Shown here: positions 9,033 to 17,334 of the stretch, piece after piece
Position numbering within the stretch: the first letter of the stretch is position 1
Layout: each line of letters opens with the position of its first letter
Assembly: GCA_045560765.1 (NCBI GenBank)
Contig: JBJKZD010000010.1
Span: 434,001-498,000, forward strand
Reading direction: 5' to 3'
From: UBA9926 sp913064795
GTDB taxonomy: Bacteria; Pseudomonadota; Gammaproteobacteria; Pseudomonadales; Azotimanducaceae
DNA length: 64,000 bases
Notes under the pieces: model-generated
What the model saw: only the letters and a program-made list of their open reading frames with translations
The model's database searches: none
Told to the model about the DNA's origin: nothing
Translations under genes and position numbers: made by a program

Positions 9033-10319
9033 GTGAGCAGTAATGATTCCAGCGTACTAGCAGCGGCGGCGCAGTGTCCAATGCATGAGCTTAACCCGAT
9101 GCTACCAGCGCTTTTACGGCAGCCCTGGGGCATGAATCGTCGACTTCGCGACGAAGCGCCGATCTTTCAAGATCCGAACTCCGGGATATTTTTTGTGTCG
9201 AGGTACGATGATGTCGTCAAAATGGCGATGGATCCTACGACCTTCTCGAGCAAGATGTTGCAATCGACCCGAGCAATGAGTGGTTCTAGCGACCCAGAAT
9301 TGTTAGAAATCATGGCGGGTGGTTATCCCCAGGTCGCGACCATGCTGACTCAGGACCCGCCTTTACAGCGGCGTTATCGAAAATTTGTCGATGGCGCTTT
9401 CTCCCCGGCCAGTCTTAAAGCGCTGGAACCTTTTATCGAGTCAACTGCACATGCTCTGATCGATGGTTTTATTGACCAGGGTCAGTGCGAGTTCCTATCT
9501 GATTTTGGCGTGCCATTGCCACTGCGTGTGATCGTTTCACAATTGGGCGCGCCGATGGAAGATCTCCATCTGTTTCGAAAATGGACCGAAGCCTTTATTG
9601 GTAATTTGAGCCAGCAGTTGGATCGTGACGGAATCTTGGCAGCCGCACGGGATATGGTTGAATTCCAGCATTATTTTGTCGAGCGTATGGCCGAGCGCCG
9701 AGCAGCGCCCCAAGACGATATTCTCTCGAAAATTGTCAACGCCAGTATCGATGGAGAGCAATCTTTAGGCATCGATGAGAGCCTCTCGATGATTTCTCAA
9801 ATTTTAGTTGCAGGCAATGAAACGACCTCTGCATCGATTACCGAGGGTATTTGGCTACTGATCGAGAATCCTGAGGAATATGAACGGATCAAAAGAGATC
9901 CCTCGCCAGAGATGATCTCTAATTTTGTTGAAGAAGTGCTGCGAATCTCCAGCCCCTCGTCGAACATGTTTCGACGGGCGGTGAAGGAAGTGGAGTGGCA
10001 TGGTGTAACCATCCCGAAAGATGCAATTTTGTTTGCGCGTTTTGCCTCTGCCAACCAAGACGAGCGACGTTTCCCAGATCCTTTGCGCTTTGATTTAACG
10101 CGAACCAATTTGAAAGAGCAGGTTGCATTTGGAAAGGGTGTTCATCATTGTCTGGGTGCTGCCTTAAGTCGGAGAGAGATGAACATTGGTTTTCGAGTAA
10201 TTTTTGAGCGATTGGAGAATTTCCGGCTTGCCCCAGGTGCCGAGCCGCCCAGCTTCGCGGCCAACGCGCTGCTCCATGGGCTCAGTGGCCTGGATGTCAG
10301 TTTTGATCGGGTGGCGTAA
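9033..10319 (+). CDS. Cytochrome P450
   Basis: Soluble bacterial class I-type P450 monooxygenase. Seen: the I-helix oxygen-activation motif AGNETTS (residues 260-266), ExxR at Glu301-Arg304, and the heme loop FGKGVHHCLG with Cys373 as the thiolate ligand. The open frame reaches back to 8910, but GTG 9033 is preceded by GGAGGA at 9024-9029 and yields about 428 aa, normal for the class; ATG 9021 is the alternative. No ferredoxin or ferredoxin reductase gene lies beside it, so electrons must come from a partner elsewhere. The next gene overlaps its 3' end by 26 bases. Confidence 0.92.
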   Translation: MSSNDSSVLAAAAQCPMHELNPMLPALLRQPWGMNRRLRDEAPIFQDPNSGIFFVSRYDDVVKMAMDPTTFSSKMLQSTRAMSGSSDPELLEIMAGGYPQVATMLTQDPPLQRRYRKFVDGAFSPASLKALEPFIESTAHALIDGFIDQGQCEFLSDFGVPLPLRVIVSQLGAPMEDLHLFRKWTEAFIGNLSQQLDRDGILAAARDMVEFQHYFVERMAERRAAPQDDILSKIVNASIDGEQSLGIDESLSMISQILVAGNETTSASITEGIWLLIENPEEYERIKRDPSPEMISNFVEEVLRISSPSSNMFRRAVKEVEWHGVTIPKDAILFARFASANQDERRFPDPLRFDLTRTNLKEQVAFGKGVHHCLGAALSRREMNIGFRVIFERLENFRLAPGAEPPSFAANALLHGLSGLDVSFDRVA

Positions 10320-10929
10320 CCTATGCGGGCTGTTGGTGTTAGCCGTTGGTGCATCCCCTGTTTTTGGGAAAGACCCATTACAAGTACCCCAGGAGGCATC
10401 GATGTGTAGTCAAGCCATGATCCAAGCGGTCGCAAGACAAGAAATTGAATACCTGCGGCGCGAATATGCCAAGGCGACGGATATGATTGGGCTCGGAACC
10501 CCAGAGGCCATCGCTGAGGGGCGATCAATTTATCAACGAATCTTCACACCCGATGTGGATTTTTCTGTTTCCGGTTCGGGTACGCAGCCGCTTGCCGCGA
10601 CTGGCCCAGATGGTTGGGTGGATGTGGTGCATGGTGCGCTGGGACCTATGGGTCCCACTCAGCATCTGATTGGCACCCAGCTGGTTGAGTTTGACGTGTT
10701 GGAGTGGGATGAGCAGTGCGTTGTCACTAGCGGCGCTGCTCGAATGCAAAGCTACGTCCAAGCCTGGCACGATCAGGCCGAGCGAGAAGTCTGGTTGTTT
10801 CTTGGCACTTATTTCGATGAAGTGGTTTATGGAAAAGCGCTAGGCTGGCAAATTAAAGCCATGGAGCTTCGCCGAGTCACCGGAGAGAACCGTCCCTCTG
10901 GAGAGGCGGTTGCGACGGTGCCGCTTTAA
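10294..10929 (+). CDS. Exported NTF2/SnoaL-like protein
   Basis: A 211-aa protein whose start ATG lies inside the P450 gene (26-base overlap, different frame). It opens with a signal peptide-like stretch (GLLVLAVGASPVFG) followed by a region resembling SnoaL-like NTF2 folds: a helical start (ARQEIEYLRREYAKA), a FTPDVDF segment, THxx-type QHLIG, and a final strand pair ending in IKAMELRR. Such proteins act as isomerases, hydratases or dehydratases on polyketide, steroid or aromatic ligands, or only bind them. An exported member is less usual than the cytoplasmic ones. The overlap implies translational coupling with the P450. Confidence 0.7.
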   Translation: MSVLIGWRNLCGLLVLAVGASPVFGKDPLQVPQEASMCSQAMIQAVARQEIEYLRREYAKATDMIGLGTPEAIAEGRSIYQRIFTPDVDFSVSGSGTQPLAATGPDGWVDVVHGALGPMGPTQHLIGTQLVEFDVLEWDEQCVVTSGAARMQSYVQAWHDQAEREVWLFLGTYFDEVVYGKALGWQIKAMELRRVTGENRPSGEAVATVPL

Positions 10930-10963
10930 AGCGCTTTCTTGGCGAGTCACTTGCTCTGCCTCG

Positions 10964-11071
10964 TTACTTGACCACAGGGGAATTGATACGCCGCATCCAA
11001 TCGATCCAGCTCTGCTGGGAAAAGCCAGGTTCAAAGGCCACCAGAATGATCTGTTGATTGCCCATCCTCAT
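10964..11071 (-). CDS. Possible 35-aa small protein overlapping the YkvA gene
   Basis: A 35-codon frame starts at ATG 11071 inside the 3' end of the DUF1232 gene in another frame. It is preceded by an excellent AAGGAG at 11075-11080, spaced 3 bases from that ATG and 9 from the second ATG. The product reads like a short amphipathic segment with several Trp/Phe (QQSWIDWMRR). It would be the third gene of a GST-YkvA-small ORF operon. I do not recognise it. The strong Shine-Dalgarno match is the main support, and it could be chance since GAG and AAG codons are common there. Confidence 0.35.
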   Translation of the reverse strand: MRMGNQQIILVAFEPGFSQQSWIDWMRRINSPVVK

Positions 11072-11471
11072 TTGTCTCCTTTTGGCGTTGACGCCAAGAC
11101 AGGTAATGTTCGACCTCCGTTCGCAATTGCCGGTAGATAAAGCTGATGACTGCGACATCATCGATATAACCCCAGCCCAAGAGAAAGTCTGGGATGCTGT
11201 CGAGCGGCATTAGGAAATACAGGATTCCGGCGATGATCATCACGGGAGTTTTGGTTTCGTAGTCTTTGTAGGCCCCGCTTAAAATATCGTGAGTCCAAGC
11301 AATGAGTACAGCGAGTTGCTCTTTGATCTCTGTTAATCGGTGATTTTGTGTCCTCGCTAATTTATCTTGGGCGCTATGCAGTTCTTTGACTAGCGCTTTA
11401 GGCTGCTTTAGCAGTTTCTCTGCGCGTTGGGTCAGTGCCTTGATGCGGTTTTCGGAGCGGTTAGTTTTCAT
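11031..11471 (-). CDS. YkvA/DUF1232 family membrane-associated protein
   Basis: A 146-aa protein with the DUF1232 signature PLDSIPDFLLGWGYIDD at residues 89-105 inside a hydrophobic hairpin (MIIAGILYFLMPL). The first 60 residues are charged and helical, possibly coiled coil (RIKALTQRAEKLLKQPKALV). The family is widespread; its function is unknown or only loosely tied to membrane processes. It starts 8 bases after the stop of the upstream GST gene, so the two are almost certainly one transcript. Confidence 0.85.
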   Translation of the reverse strand: MKTNRSENRIKALTQRAEKLLKQPKALVKELHSAQDKLARTQNHRLTEIKEQLAVLIAWTHDILSGAYKDYETKTPVMIIAGILYFLMPLDSIPDFLLGWGYIDDVAVISFIYRQLRTEVEHYLSWRQRQKETNEDGQSTDHSGGL

Positions 11472-11479
11472 AGCCTAGG

Positions 11480-12112
11480 TCAAACCGTTTTTTGAACGAA
11501 TGGCGCGATACTTGGACGTTGTGACTGTACCTCGAACCAAGTCATGAGCGTTGTCAGATGTGCACTGGGTGCGAGATTGACCAGTCGGGTCGCAAAATCG
11601 ATGGCAACCCACAGCGAAATATCGGCCATGCTGAAGGCATCGCCCGCAACAAAGGCACTTCCCGCCAATTCGCGATTGAGCCGGTCATAAAATGCGTAGG
11701 TCCCCTGATCACTGTGTTTTTTTGCTAGGGGGTTTTGTTCAAACCGGCCCAGGCGCCCAACGATCGGGCCGTTGACCCAAGACGTTCCGATCTGGCTCCA
11801 GAGCCCGAGCTCAATGTGACGATTTCGCATTGCGATCATGCCAATTTCTAGAGGCGTTCGTCCAAACAAGGGGGGAGTGGGGTGGAGCGCCTCGAGATAA
11901 CGGCAGATCGCGGTTGACTCGCTCAAGTAGTCGCCGTTTTCAGTTTCTAAAACGGGAATCTTGCCTTCACTATTTTTTTGAAGGAAGGCCTCTGATCGAT
12001 GTTCGCCCCGGGAAAGGTCGACCGAAATGAGCTCGAAGTCGATGCCTTTCTCAGCTAAAAATATTTCAGCTTTTCGGGGGTTAGGGGCGCCAGCATAGCC
12101 AAATAATTTCAT
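11480..12112 (-). CDS. Glutathione S-transferase family protein
   Basis: A 210-aa two-domain GST: an N-terminal thioredoxin fold (MKLFGYAGAPNPRKAEIFL, then the cis-Pro/glutathione loop GKIPVLE and ESTAICRYLE at about 64-73) and an all-helical C-terminal domain with the conserved FVAGDAFSMADISLW motif. It may conjugate glutathione to electrophiles or act as a dehalogenase/isomerase. In the N-terminal active-site position it has AGAPNPRK, so the catalytic residue is not a plain Ser/Cys of the known classes. It is first in the operon with the YkvA-like gene. Confidence 0.9.
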   Translation of the reverse strand: MKLFGYAGAPNPRKAEIFLAEKGIDFELISVDLSRGEHRSEAFLQKNSEGKIPVLETENGDYLSESTAICRYLEALHPTPPLFGRTPLEIGMIAMRNRHIELGLWSQIGTSWVNGPIVGRLGRFEQNPLAKKHSDQGTYAFYDRLNRELAGSAFVAGDAFSMADISLWVAIDFATRLVNLAPSAHLTTLMTWFEVQSQRPSIAPFVQKTV

Positions 12113-12349
12113 CCATCGATTCTTGTTGAGCGTCGGTAGTCTATTTTAGAGTAAGCCAGGCGGGAGTGATACGGCTGGATGGGTCGATGAAGACTCAGCC
12201 ACCACAGGTCCGGTGAAAGCAGGCGGGCTTGAGGACTTTCGCGATGATCATTGATACAGCCCAAGAAATATTCAGGGATTGGACCCCGCCGTTGTGCACT
12301 GGGTCGGCCCTGGCATGCGAACAGGTTCGTTCGTGTTAGGATGCCGCGC

Positions 12350-14245
12350 ATGAGCGCTGTGATTACTCTACAAAATGTAACCCTTGCCTTTGGTGCGAAA
12401 CCTGTTCTCGAGGACGTTAATCTCACCATCGAGTCGGGAAGCCGTTGTTGCATAACGGGCTACAACGGTAGCGGTAAAACAACTTTGCTCAATGTCATAA
12501 ACGGGGTTTATCAACCCGACTCAGGGCAGGTAACACGGGGCCCGGGTCTGACTTTCTCTGCCCTGCCTCAGAGCGTTGATTTTGGTGAAGCTTTGACCAC
12601 GTTTGATGCGGTTGCGGCAGGACTGGGTCCAATCGGTGAAGTTCTTGGGGCATTTCGTCGGTTAAAAGATCAACCCGGAACCGAGGCAGAGCGACACCGG
12701 CAGGACCTTCGTGCTGAGCTTGATTCGGCTGAAGCTTGGCACCTTGAAGCTCAGGTCGAGGCGATATTGGATCGCCTTAAGCTCGACTCGGATCAGGCAA
12801 TTTCTGAACTTTCTGGGGGTTGGGGCAAGCGGGTCGCGATTGCACGAAGTCTTGTAGGGAACCCTGAGGTTTGGTTGCTGGATGAGCCAACGAACCACTT
12901 GGATATTCCCACGATTGAATGGCTTCAATCAGAATTGACTCGTTATCAGGGAACCCTAATTTTCGTTTCCCACGACCGTGCATTAATGGAGGCGCTATCG
13001 ACCTGTGTAGTTGACGTTGATCGCGGTGTTGTGAAGCTTTGGCCTTGTGGATACACCACCTTTTTACAACGGCGTGAGGCTGAACGCGAACGACTGGCAG
13101 AGGTTGATGCGCGCTTTGATGCCAAATTGGCTGAGGAAGAAGTCTGGATTAGAAAGGGTATACAAGCTCGGCGAACGCGCAACGAAGGACGAGTGCGAGC
13201 GCTTAAGCAGATGCGCGCTGAGCGGGCAGAGCGAGTGTCTCAAAGCAAACTCCTGTTAGAAGTTGACGCGGGTCAACGATCTGGAAAAATCGTCAGCGCG
13301 TTCAAAAACGTCAGCTTCGAGCTGGGTGGTGAGTTCCTAATCAGAGACATGAACTGGGTGGTTCAGAGAGGTGATCGAATCGGTCTTGTCGGGCCCAATG
13401 GTGTCGGTAAATCGACCTTGATCAAACTGCTAATTGGAGAATATTCGGCGTCAAAGGGCACCATTCATACGGGAACAAAAATCGAAGTCGCGTATTTTGA
13501 TCAGTCCAGGGCAGCTCTGGATCAAGAGATGACCGTGAACGAGGCTATCGGTGCGGGTCGAGATTTTATTGAGATTAACGGTCAATCAATTCATGTCGTC
13601 TCTTACTTAAAGCGCTTCATGTTTGACTCGGCACAATCCAGAGGAAAGATCAGAACCCTCTCGGGTGGCCAACAAAATCGACTCTTAATGGCGCAGCTCT
13701 TCGCTCAGCCCGCAAATCTGTTGATTCTTGATGAACCTACCAATGATCTAGATGTCGAGACTTTAGAGCTCCTTGAGGCTTTACTGCACGAGTATTCCGG
13801 TACAGTGCTCCTGGTCAGTCACGATCGCCGGTTTCTAGACGAGGTCGTAACATCGCTGTTGGTATTTAAAGGCGAGGGACAGGTAGAAGAGCAGGTCGGC
13901 GGGTTTTCCGAGTGGGTTGAACGGGGGGGAAGCCTTCAGCCGGCTCAAGCCCAAGCCGTTGATGCAGGGGATTCTGGAGATGCTGGAATCGATTACGAGG
14001 CGCGAAAAAAGAAAAAAGCAGAACGTCGGCGCTTGCAGAAATCCTATGATGAGATGCCATCGCGCATTCAGGCGCTGGAGTCTGAGGAGCAGGACCTTAT
14101 GAAACGGTTGAGCGCGCCTGATTTTTTTGAGCGTCCTGAAGCGGAACAAAAAGCGGCTTACGATTCTGCAGACAAGCTTCGGGATGAGATCGCTGGTCTC
14201 TATGACCGATGGGCTGACCTCGAAGCGCGCCTGGAATCAGCTTAG
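12350..14245 (+). CDS. uup: ABC-F ATPase Uup
   Basis: Soluble ABC-F protein with two ATPase domains and no membrane segments, associated in E. coli with ribosomes and with transposon precise excision. Seen: first Walker A GYNGSGKTT at residues 37-45 and signature LSGG at 154-157; second Walker A GPNGVGKST at 348-356 and LSGGQ at 437; Walker B LLDEPTN and LILDEPTN. A lysine-rich C-terminal coiled coil (KKKKAERRRLQKSYDEMPS onward) is typical of Uup. The frame is open back to 12251. ATG 12350 (with ATG 12341 just before) has TTAGG at 12336-12340 and gives the usual MSxxITLQNV start. The last 9 bases overlap the convergent DoxX gene. Confidence 0.93.
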   Translation: MSAVITLQNVTLAFGAKPVLEDVNLTIESGSRCCITGYNGSGKTTLLNVINGVYQPDSGQVTRGPGLTFSALPQSVDFGEALTTFDAVAAGLGPIGEVLGAFRRLKDQPGTEAERHRQDLRAELDSAEAWHLEAQVEAILDRLKLDSDQAISELSGGWGKRVAIARSLVGNPEVWLLDEPTNHLDIPTIEWLQSELTRYQGTLIFVSHDRALMEALSTCVVDVDRGVVKLWPCGYTTFLQRREAERERLAEVDARFDAKLAEEEVWIRKGIQARRTRNEGRVRALKQMRAERAERVSQSKLLLEVDAGQRSGKIVSAFKNVSFELGGEFLIRDMNWVVQRGDRIGLVGPNGVGKSTLIKLLIGEYSASKGTIHTGTKIEVAYFDQSRAALDQEMTVNEAIGAGRDFIEINGQSIHVVSYLKRFMFDSAQSRGKIRTLSGGQQNRLLMAQLFAQPANLLILDEPTNDLDVETLELLEALLHEYSGTVLLVSHDRRFLDEVVTSLLVFKGEGQVEEQVGGFSEWVERGGSLQPAQAQAVDAGDSGDAGIDYEARKKKKAERRRLQKSYDEMPSRIQALESEEQDLMKRLSAPDFFERPEAEQKAAYDSADKLRDEIAGLYDRWADLEARLESA

Positions 14246-14641
14246 CCCTTTAAAAGGTCGCCACTGGGGCAAGGTTGTTGTGCTCGCAAGCACCATCAGG
14301 CCCGCGAAAATGCCCAGGTTCTTAACAAAATTTTGAACTTCGTGGGGCTGGGATGTCTCAGGGTAGATGTTCCAAAAGTCGTGCATTCCAAAGTTAATCG
14401 CGAGTGTCAACAGACCGAGCATCAGCGCGATATCTCGGAGTCTAAATCCAAGCATTAAAGCCACACCGCCGCCTACCTGCAAAACAATGGTTAGGGGCAA
14501 CAACACGTTGACCAGCGGAATTCCATGCTGATGCATGTAAGCAGCAGAACCAGCGTAGCCCGTGATTTTCATGATACCGGGCAGCAAAAAGTAGAGGCCT
14601 AACAGGCAACGGCCGAGGGTGAGTGCGGTAGATTCAATCAT
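14237..14641 (-). CDS. DoxX family membrane protein
   Basis: A 134-aa protein with four predicted membrane helices (LLGLYFLLPGIMKITGY; VLLPLTIVLQVGGGVALML; IALMLGLLTLAINF; FVKNLGIFAGLMVLA). It has the DoxX-typical FLLPGIMKI start and a GGGVALMLGF second helix. DoxX proteins are small quinone/redox-linked inner-membrane proteins with varied roles. It begins 10 bases after the stop of the PhyH-type dioxygenase and is probably co-transcribed with it. Its 3' end overlaps the uup 3' end by 9 bases. Confidence 0.85.
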   Translation of the reverse strand: MIESTALTLGRCLLGLYFLLPGIMKITGYAGSAAYMHQHGIPLVNVLLPLTIVLQVGGGVALMLGFRLRDIALMLGLLTLAINFGMHDFWNIYPETSQPHEVQNFVKNLGIFAGLMVLASTTTLPQWRPFKGLS

Positions 14642-14651
14642 TCTAACTTCC

Positions 14652-15611
14652 TTAATTGCTCTGGGTCAGCGCATCAGCGGGGTGATCGGGTTCAAGATTC
14701 GATGCGGCCAGTCGCCATGGGGTTAGGTCCCACTCCGGCCACCGGGCTTCGGTAAGCGCCAAGGTTCGCGGCGTCCAATAACTGGACCCCGGTAGGGGAA
14801 TACCCAGACAAGCGAGCTGTTCGGGCATTGCGTTGTTAAGGACCAGCGGCCAGGGCCTGTTTGCCGCTGATTGCCAAACGTGAAAGCCGATCATGTCATT
14901 GCCCGCGGCCTTATACCCGACGGTCATGGTGTAGCGTTTGCCATTGGGACGTGAGAGGTTGGTTCCCCGGTGAAAAGTGTCAATGCTATGAACAACCAGA
15001 CTGCCAGCGCCAGCAGCAGCGGATCGTTCAACGGCTTTGAGTCTTGGCTGATCAGCTACCTCTGCAACCACTGCCCCTGGCGCCAATAGGCGGTCGCTAT
15101 CGGATTTGGTCACGTAATGCAGGGCTCCGAGATCATCAGAGACGTCGCTGATATATACAATAAAATCGATTGAGCGCTGGCTTGGATGGTCACTGGGTAC
15201 TGTGAGAGTATGGTTTCCGAAGTCACAGTGATGCATTTGATCGTAATCCGCTTCACCGGTGAATTTGGCCCAGGTGTGCGATTGATAGAGATGAACGGAC
15301 TCGACCTCTAGAAGGTCCTGCGCAAAAGCGATTAATGCTGGATGCAGCGAAATGAGGTTCATGGCAACGCTGCCGTCATACGGTAGGCTGTCGATATTTT
15401 GAAATTGCTTGTAATGCATTGCGCCGAGGGCGCCTGGTGGCTTTTTAATGAGCTCGTGAGCTGACTCGGTCTGGGGTGCAAGGTGGCTGTAGAGGCGCTC
15501 AAAATCTGAAAAAATGGGATCGATCTCATCGGGTCGAAAAAAGTCTTCGATGATGGCGAAGCCTTCTTCCCGCCACTGGGTAATGTGCTCGTGGCCGTGG
15601 CGCTTATCCAT
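14652..15611 (-). CDS. Phytanoyl-CoA dioxygenase (PhyH) family protein
   Basis: Fe(II)/2-oxoglutarate-dependent dioxygenase of the PhyH family, 319 aa. Seen: the metal motif HCD (His128-x-Asp130) in QMHHCDFGNH, the distal His214 in DTFHRGTNLSR, and a following Arg for 2-oxoglutarate. The family hydroxylates acyl-CoAs, ectoine and many small molecules; the substrate cannot be set here. It is the first gene of a minus-strand pair with DoxX. The ribosome site before ATG 15611 is weak. Confidence 0.88.
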   Translation of the reverse strand: MDKRHGHEHITQWREEGFAIIEDFFRPDEIDPIFSDFERLYSHLAPQTESAHELIKKPPGALGAMHYKQFQNIDSLPYDGSVAMNLISLHPALIAFAQDLLEVESVHLYQSHTWAKFTGEADYDQMHHCDFGNHTLTVPSDHPSQRSIDFIVYISDVSDDLGALHYVTKSDSDRLLAPGAVVAEVADQPRLKAVERSAAAGAGSLVVHSIDTFHRGTNLSRPNGKRYTMTVGYKAAGNDMIGFHVWQSAANRPWPLVLNNAMPEQLACLGIPLPGSSYWTPRTLALTEARWPEWDLTPWRLAASNLEPDHPADALTQSN

Positions 15612-15734
15612 GATGCTGCGTCGCTGTATTGATCTTAGGGGAGTTTAGCGCCGCCTGACGGTCTGCGTCTAGGAAAGGGCGGGCCAAAACGCCAATGGCC
15701 CCCGGGGAAGCTGACTCGGCCTAAGAGAAAGAGA

Positions 15735-15763
15735 TTGAGTCTAGCGCTTCGATATGGTTTATA
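15735..15763 (+). promoter_or_regulatory. Possible sigma-70 promoter for the GPH transporter
   Basis: TTGAGT at 15735-15740 and TTTATA at 15758-15763 with a 17-base spacer, about 100 bases before ATG 15865. Seen by eye only. Confidence 0.35.
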
Positions 15764-15864
15764 TACGTGTCAGCAGGCATCGATCACTTGATTCCGTGCC
15801 TGCAAATTTTTTACGGGTCTTTAACTTCGTTTTGGGCTCGTCTGGTTACAGCTAAAGGGTCGTC

Positions 15865-17301
15865 ATGTCAGCATCTACACTCGAAAAAAATCCAACGTTT
15901 TGGTTTTATGGCTCGGCGTCAATTGCTTACGGCATTAAAAATAATGCTTTTAGCTATTTGCTTTTAATTTATGCCAATCAAGTATTGGGCTTGCCAGGCT
16001 ATCTGGCGTCCTTAGCATTGGCGCTAGCGATGATTTGGGATGCGGTGTCAGACCTACTGCTTGGTCACTGGTCTGATAAAACCAGCAGTCGTTATGGTCG
16101 GCGCCATCCATTTATGTATGCATCTGTCTTTCTCCTGCCAGCAACGTTTTACGCTTTGTTTAATCCAATTATCGAACTGACAGAAACCACCACGTTTTTC
16201 TATGTACTGACGATGGCGCTTCTGATTAGAACGGGAACGACTCTGTTCGAGGTGCCGTCAACGGCACTACTCCCCGATCTTGAAACCGAATACGATCGGC
16301 GCAACAAGTGGCTGGCGCTCCGCCATTTCTTTGGTTGGACTGGTGGCAACGGTATCCACATGATCAATATGTGGTTTTGGGTCGGTGCTTATGGTTTCTC
16401 TCAACAAGCGGGCTATAGCATTTATGGTACAGCTGGCGCGCTGATTATTGCGGTAGCGATCATGGCGTCGGCGCTCGGCACCCAAAAGGTCGCAGCCGCT
16501 CTGCCAAAGCCTCAGGAGCCGTTTCGAATTCGTGAAATAAATCGAGAAATCCAGCAGATTTTTCAGTCCGTTAAAAATCGAAATTTCGCGGCGCTTTTTT
16601 TCTACGGCCTCACCGTTGGCATTGCAGGGGGGCTTGGAACCGCGCTTTATCTTTACAACACCACCTATTTTTTTGGTTTCTCGGGTAAGCAGATCAGCGT
16701 GACTGCGATCGGTGTCCTGATTTCGCCGGTCATCGCGTATTGGGCCGCGCCGTTTTTGGGCAAAATGTTTGGGAAAAAGCGAGCAGCGATTTATGCGATC
16801 CTGGTCAATATTGCGCTCTACCCCATGCCCTATATTTTGTTGCTGACCGGCTGGTGGCCTGGGCTAGGTAGCTGGGTCTCGCTCTATATTTACAGCGTTT
16901 TTATTGTTGTTGAGGTGGTTTGCGGCATCATAGGCGGCGTTCTGCTTGACTCAATGATGGCCGATGTTGTCGAAGACAGTGAACTCAAGACGGCGAGGCG
17001 GTCCGAGGGACTGTTCTATGCTGCCCGCGGTTTTGCAGCCAAAGCGATTTCTGCGGGCGGGATAATTGGTGCAGGCACGATTGTCTCGTTGGTGGGCTTA
17101 GATGGTGTGACGTCGGTGAATGATGTCACCCAGGAAATCCGGATGAATCTGGCGCTTTTGTTTTTGCCCCTCTATTGCGGTCTTTTTCTTATCGGCTTGT
17201 GGATCGTCTCAGGCTATCGTATTACTCGAGAAGATCATTCGGCGCACCTTGAAAGTTTGGCAGCGAGGAAACAACAAGACACCGATTTAACTCCGAGCTA
17301 G
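15865..17301 (+). CDS. GPH-family (MelB-like) symporter
   Basis: Major-facilitator transporter of 478 aa with about twelve hydrophobic segments. Its N-terminus matches the GPH (glycoside-pentoside-hexuronide) cation symporter pattern: YGxxSxxYGIKxNAF in helix I and DAVSDLLLGHWSDKTSSRYGRRHP in the helix II-III loop, the MelB-type DPxxGxxSDxxxSRxGRR signature, here DAVSDLLLGHWSD. Many marine GPH members move non-sugar substrates such as steroids or aromatics, so the substrate is open. It heads a plus-strand run with a serine hydrolase and a carboxylesterase, whose products it might import. Confidence 0.9.
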   Translation: MSASTLEKNPTFWFYGSASIAYGIKNNAFSYLLLIYANQVLGLPGYLASLALALAMIWDAVSDLLLGHWSDKTSSRYGRRHPFMYASVFLLPATFYALFNPIIELTETTTFFYVLTMALLIRTGTTLFEVPSTALLPDLETEYDRRNKWLALRHFFGWTGGNGIHMINMWFWVGAYGFSQQAGYSIYGTAGALIIAVAIMASALGTQKVAAALPKPQEPFRIREINREIQQIFQSVKNRNFAALFFYGLTVGIAGGLGTALYLYNTTYFFGFSGKQISVTAIGVLISPVIAYWAAPFLGKMFGKKRAAIYAILVNIALYPMPYILLLTGWWPGLGSWVSLYIYSVFIVVEVVCGIIGGVLLDSMMADVVEDSELKTARRSEGLFYAARGFAAKAISAGGIIGAGTIVSLVGLDGVTSVNDVTQEIRMNLALLFLPLYCGLFLIGLWIVSGYRITREDHSAHLESLAARKQQDTDLTPS

Positions 17302-17334
17302 ACCGAATAAGCCGATAGAGATAAGGAGCACCCT

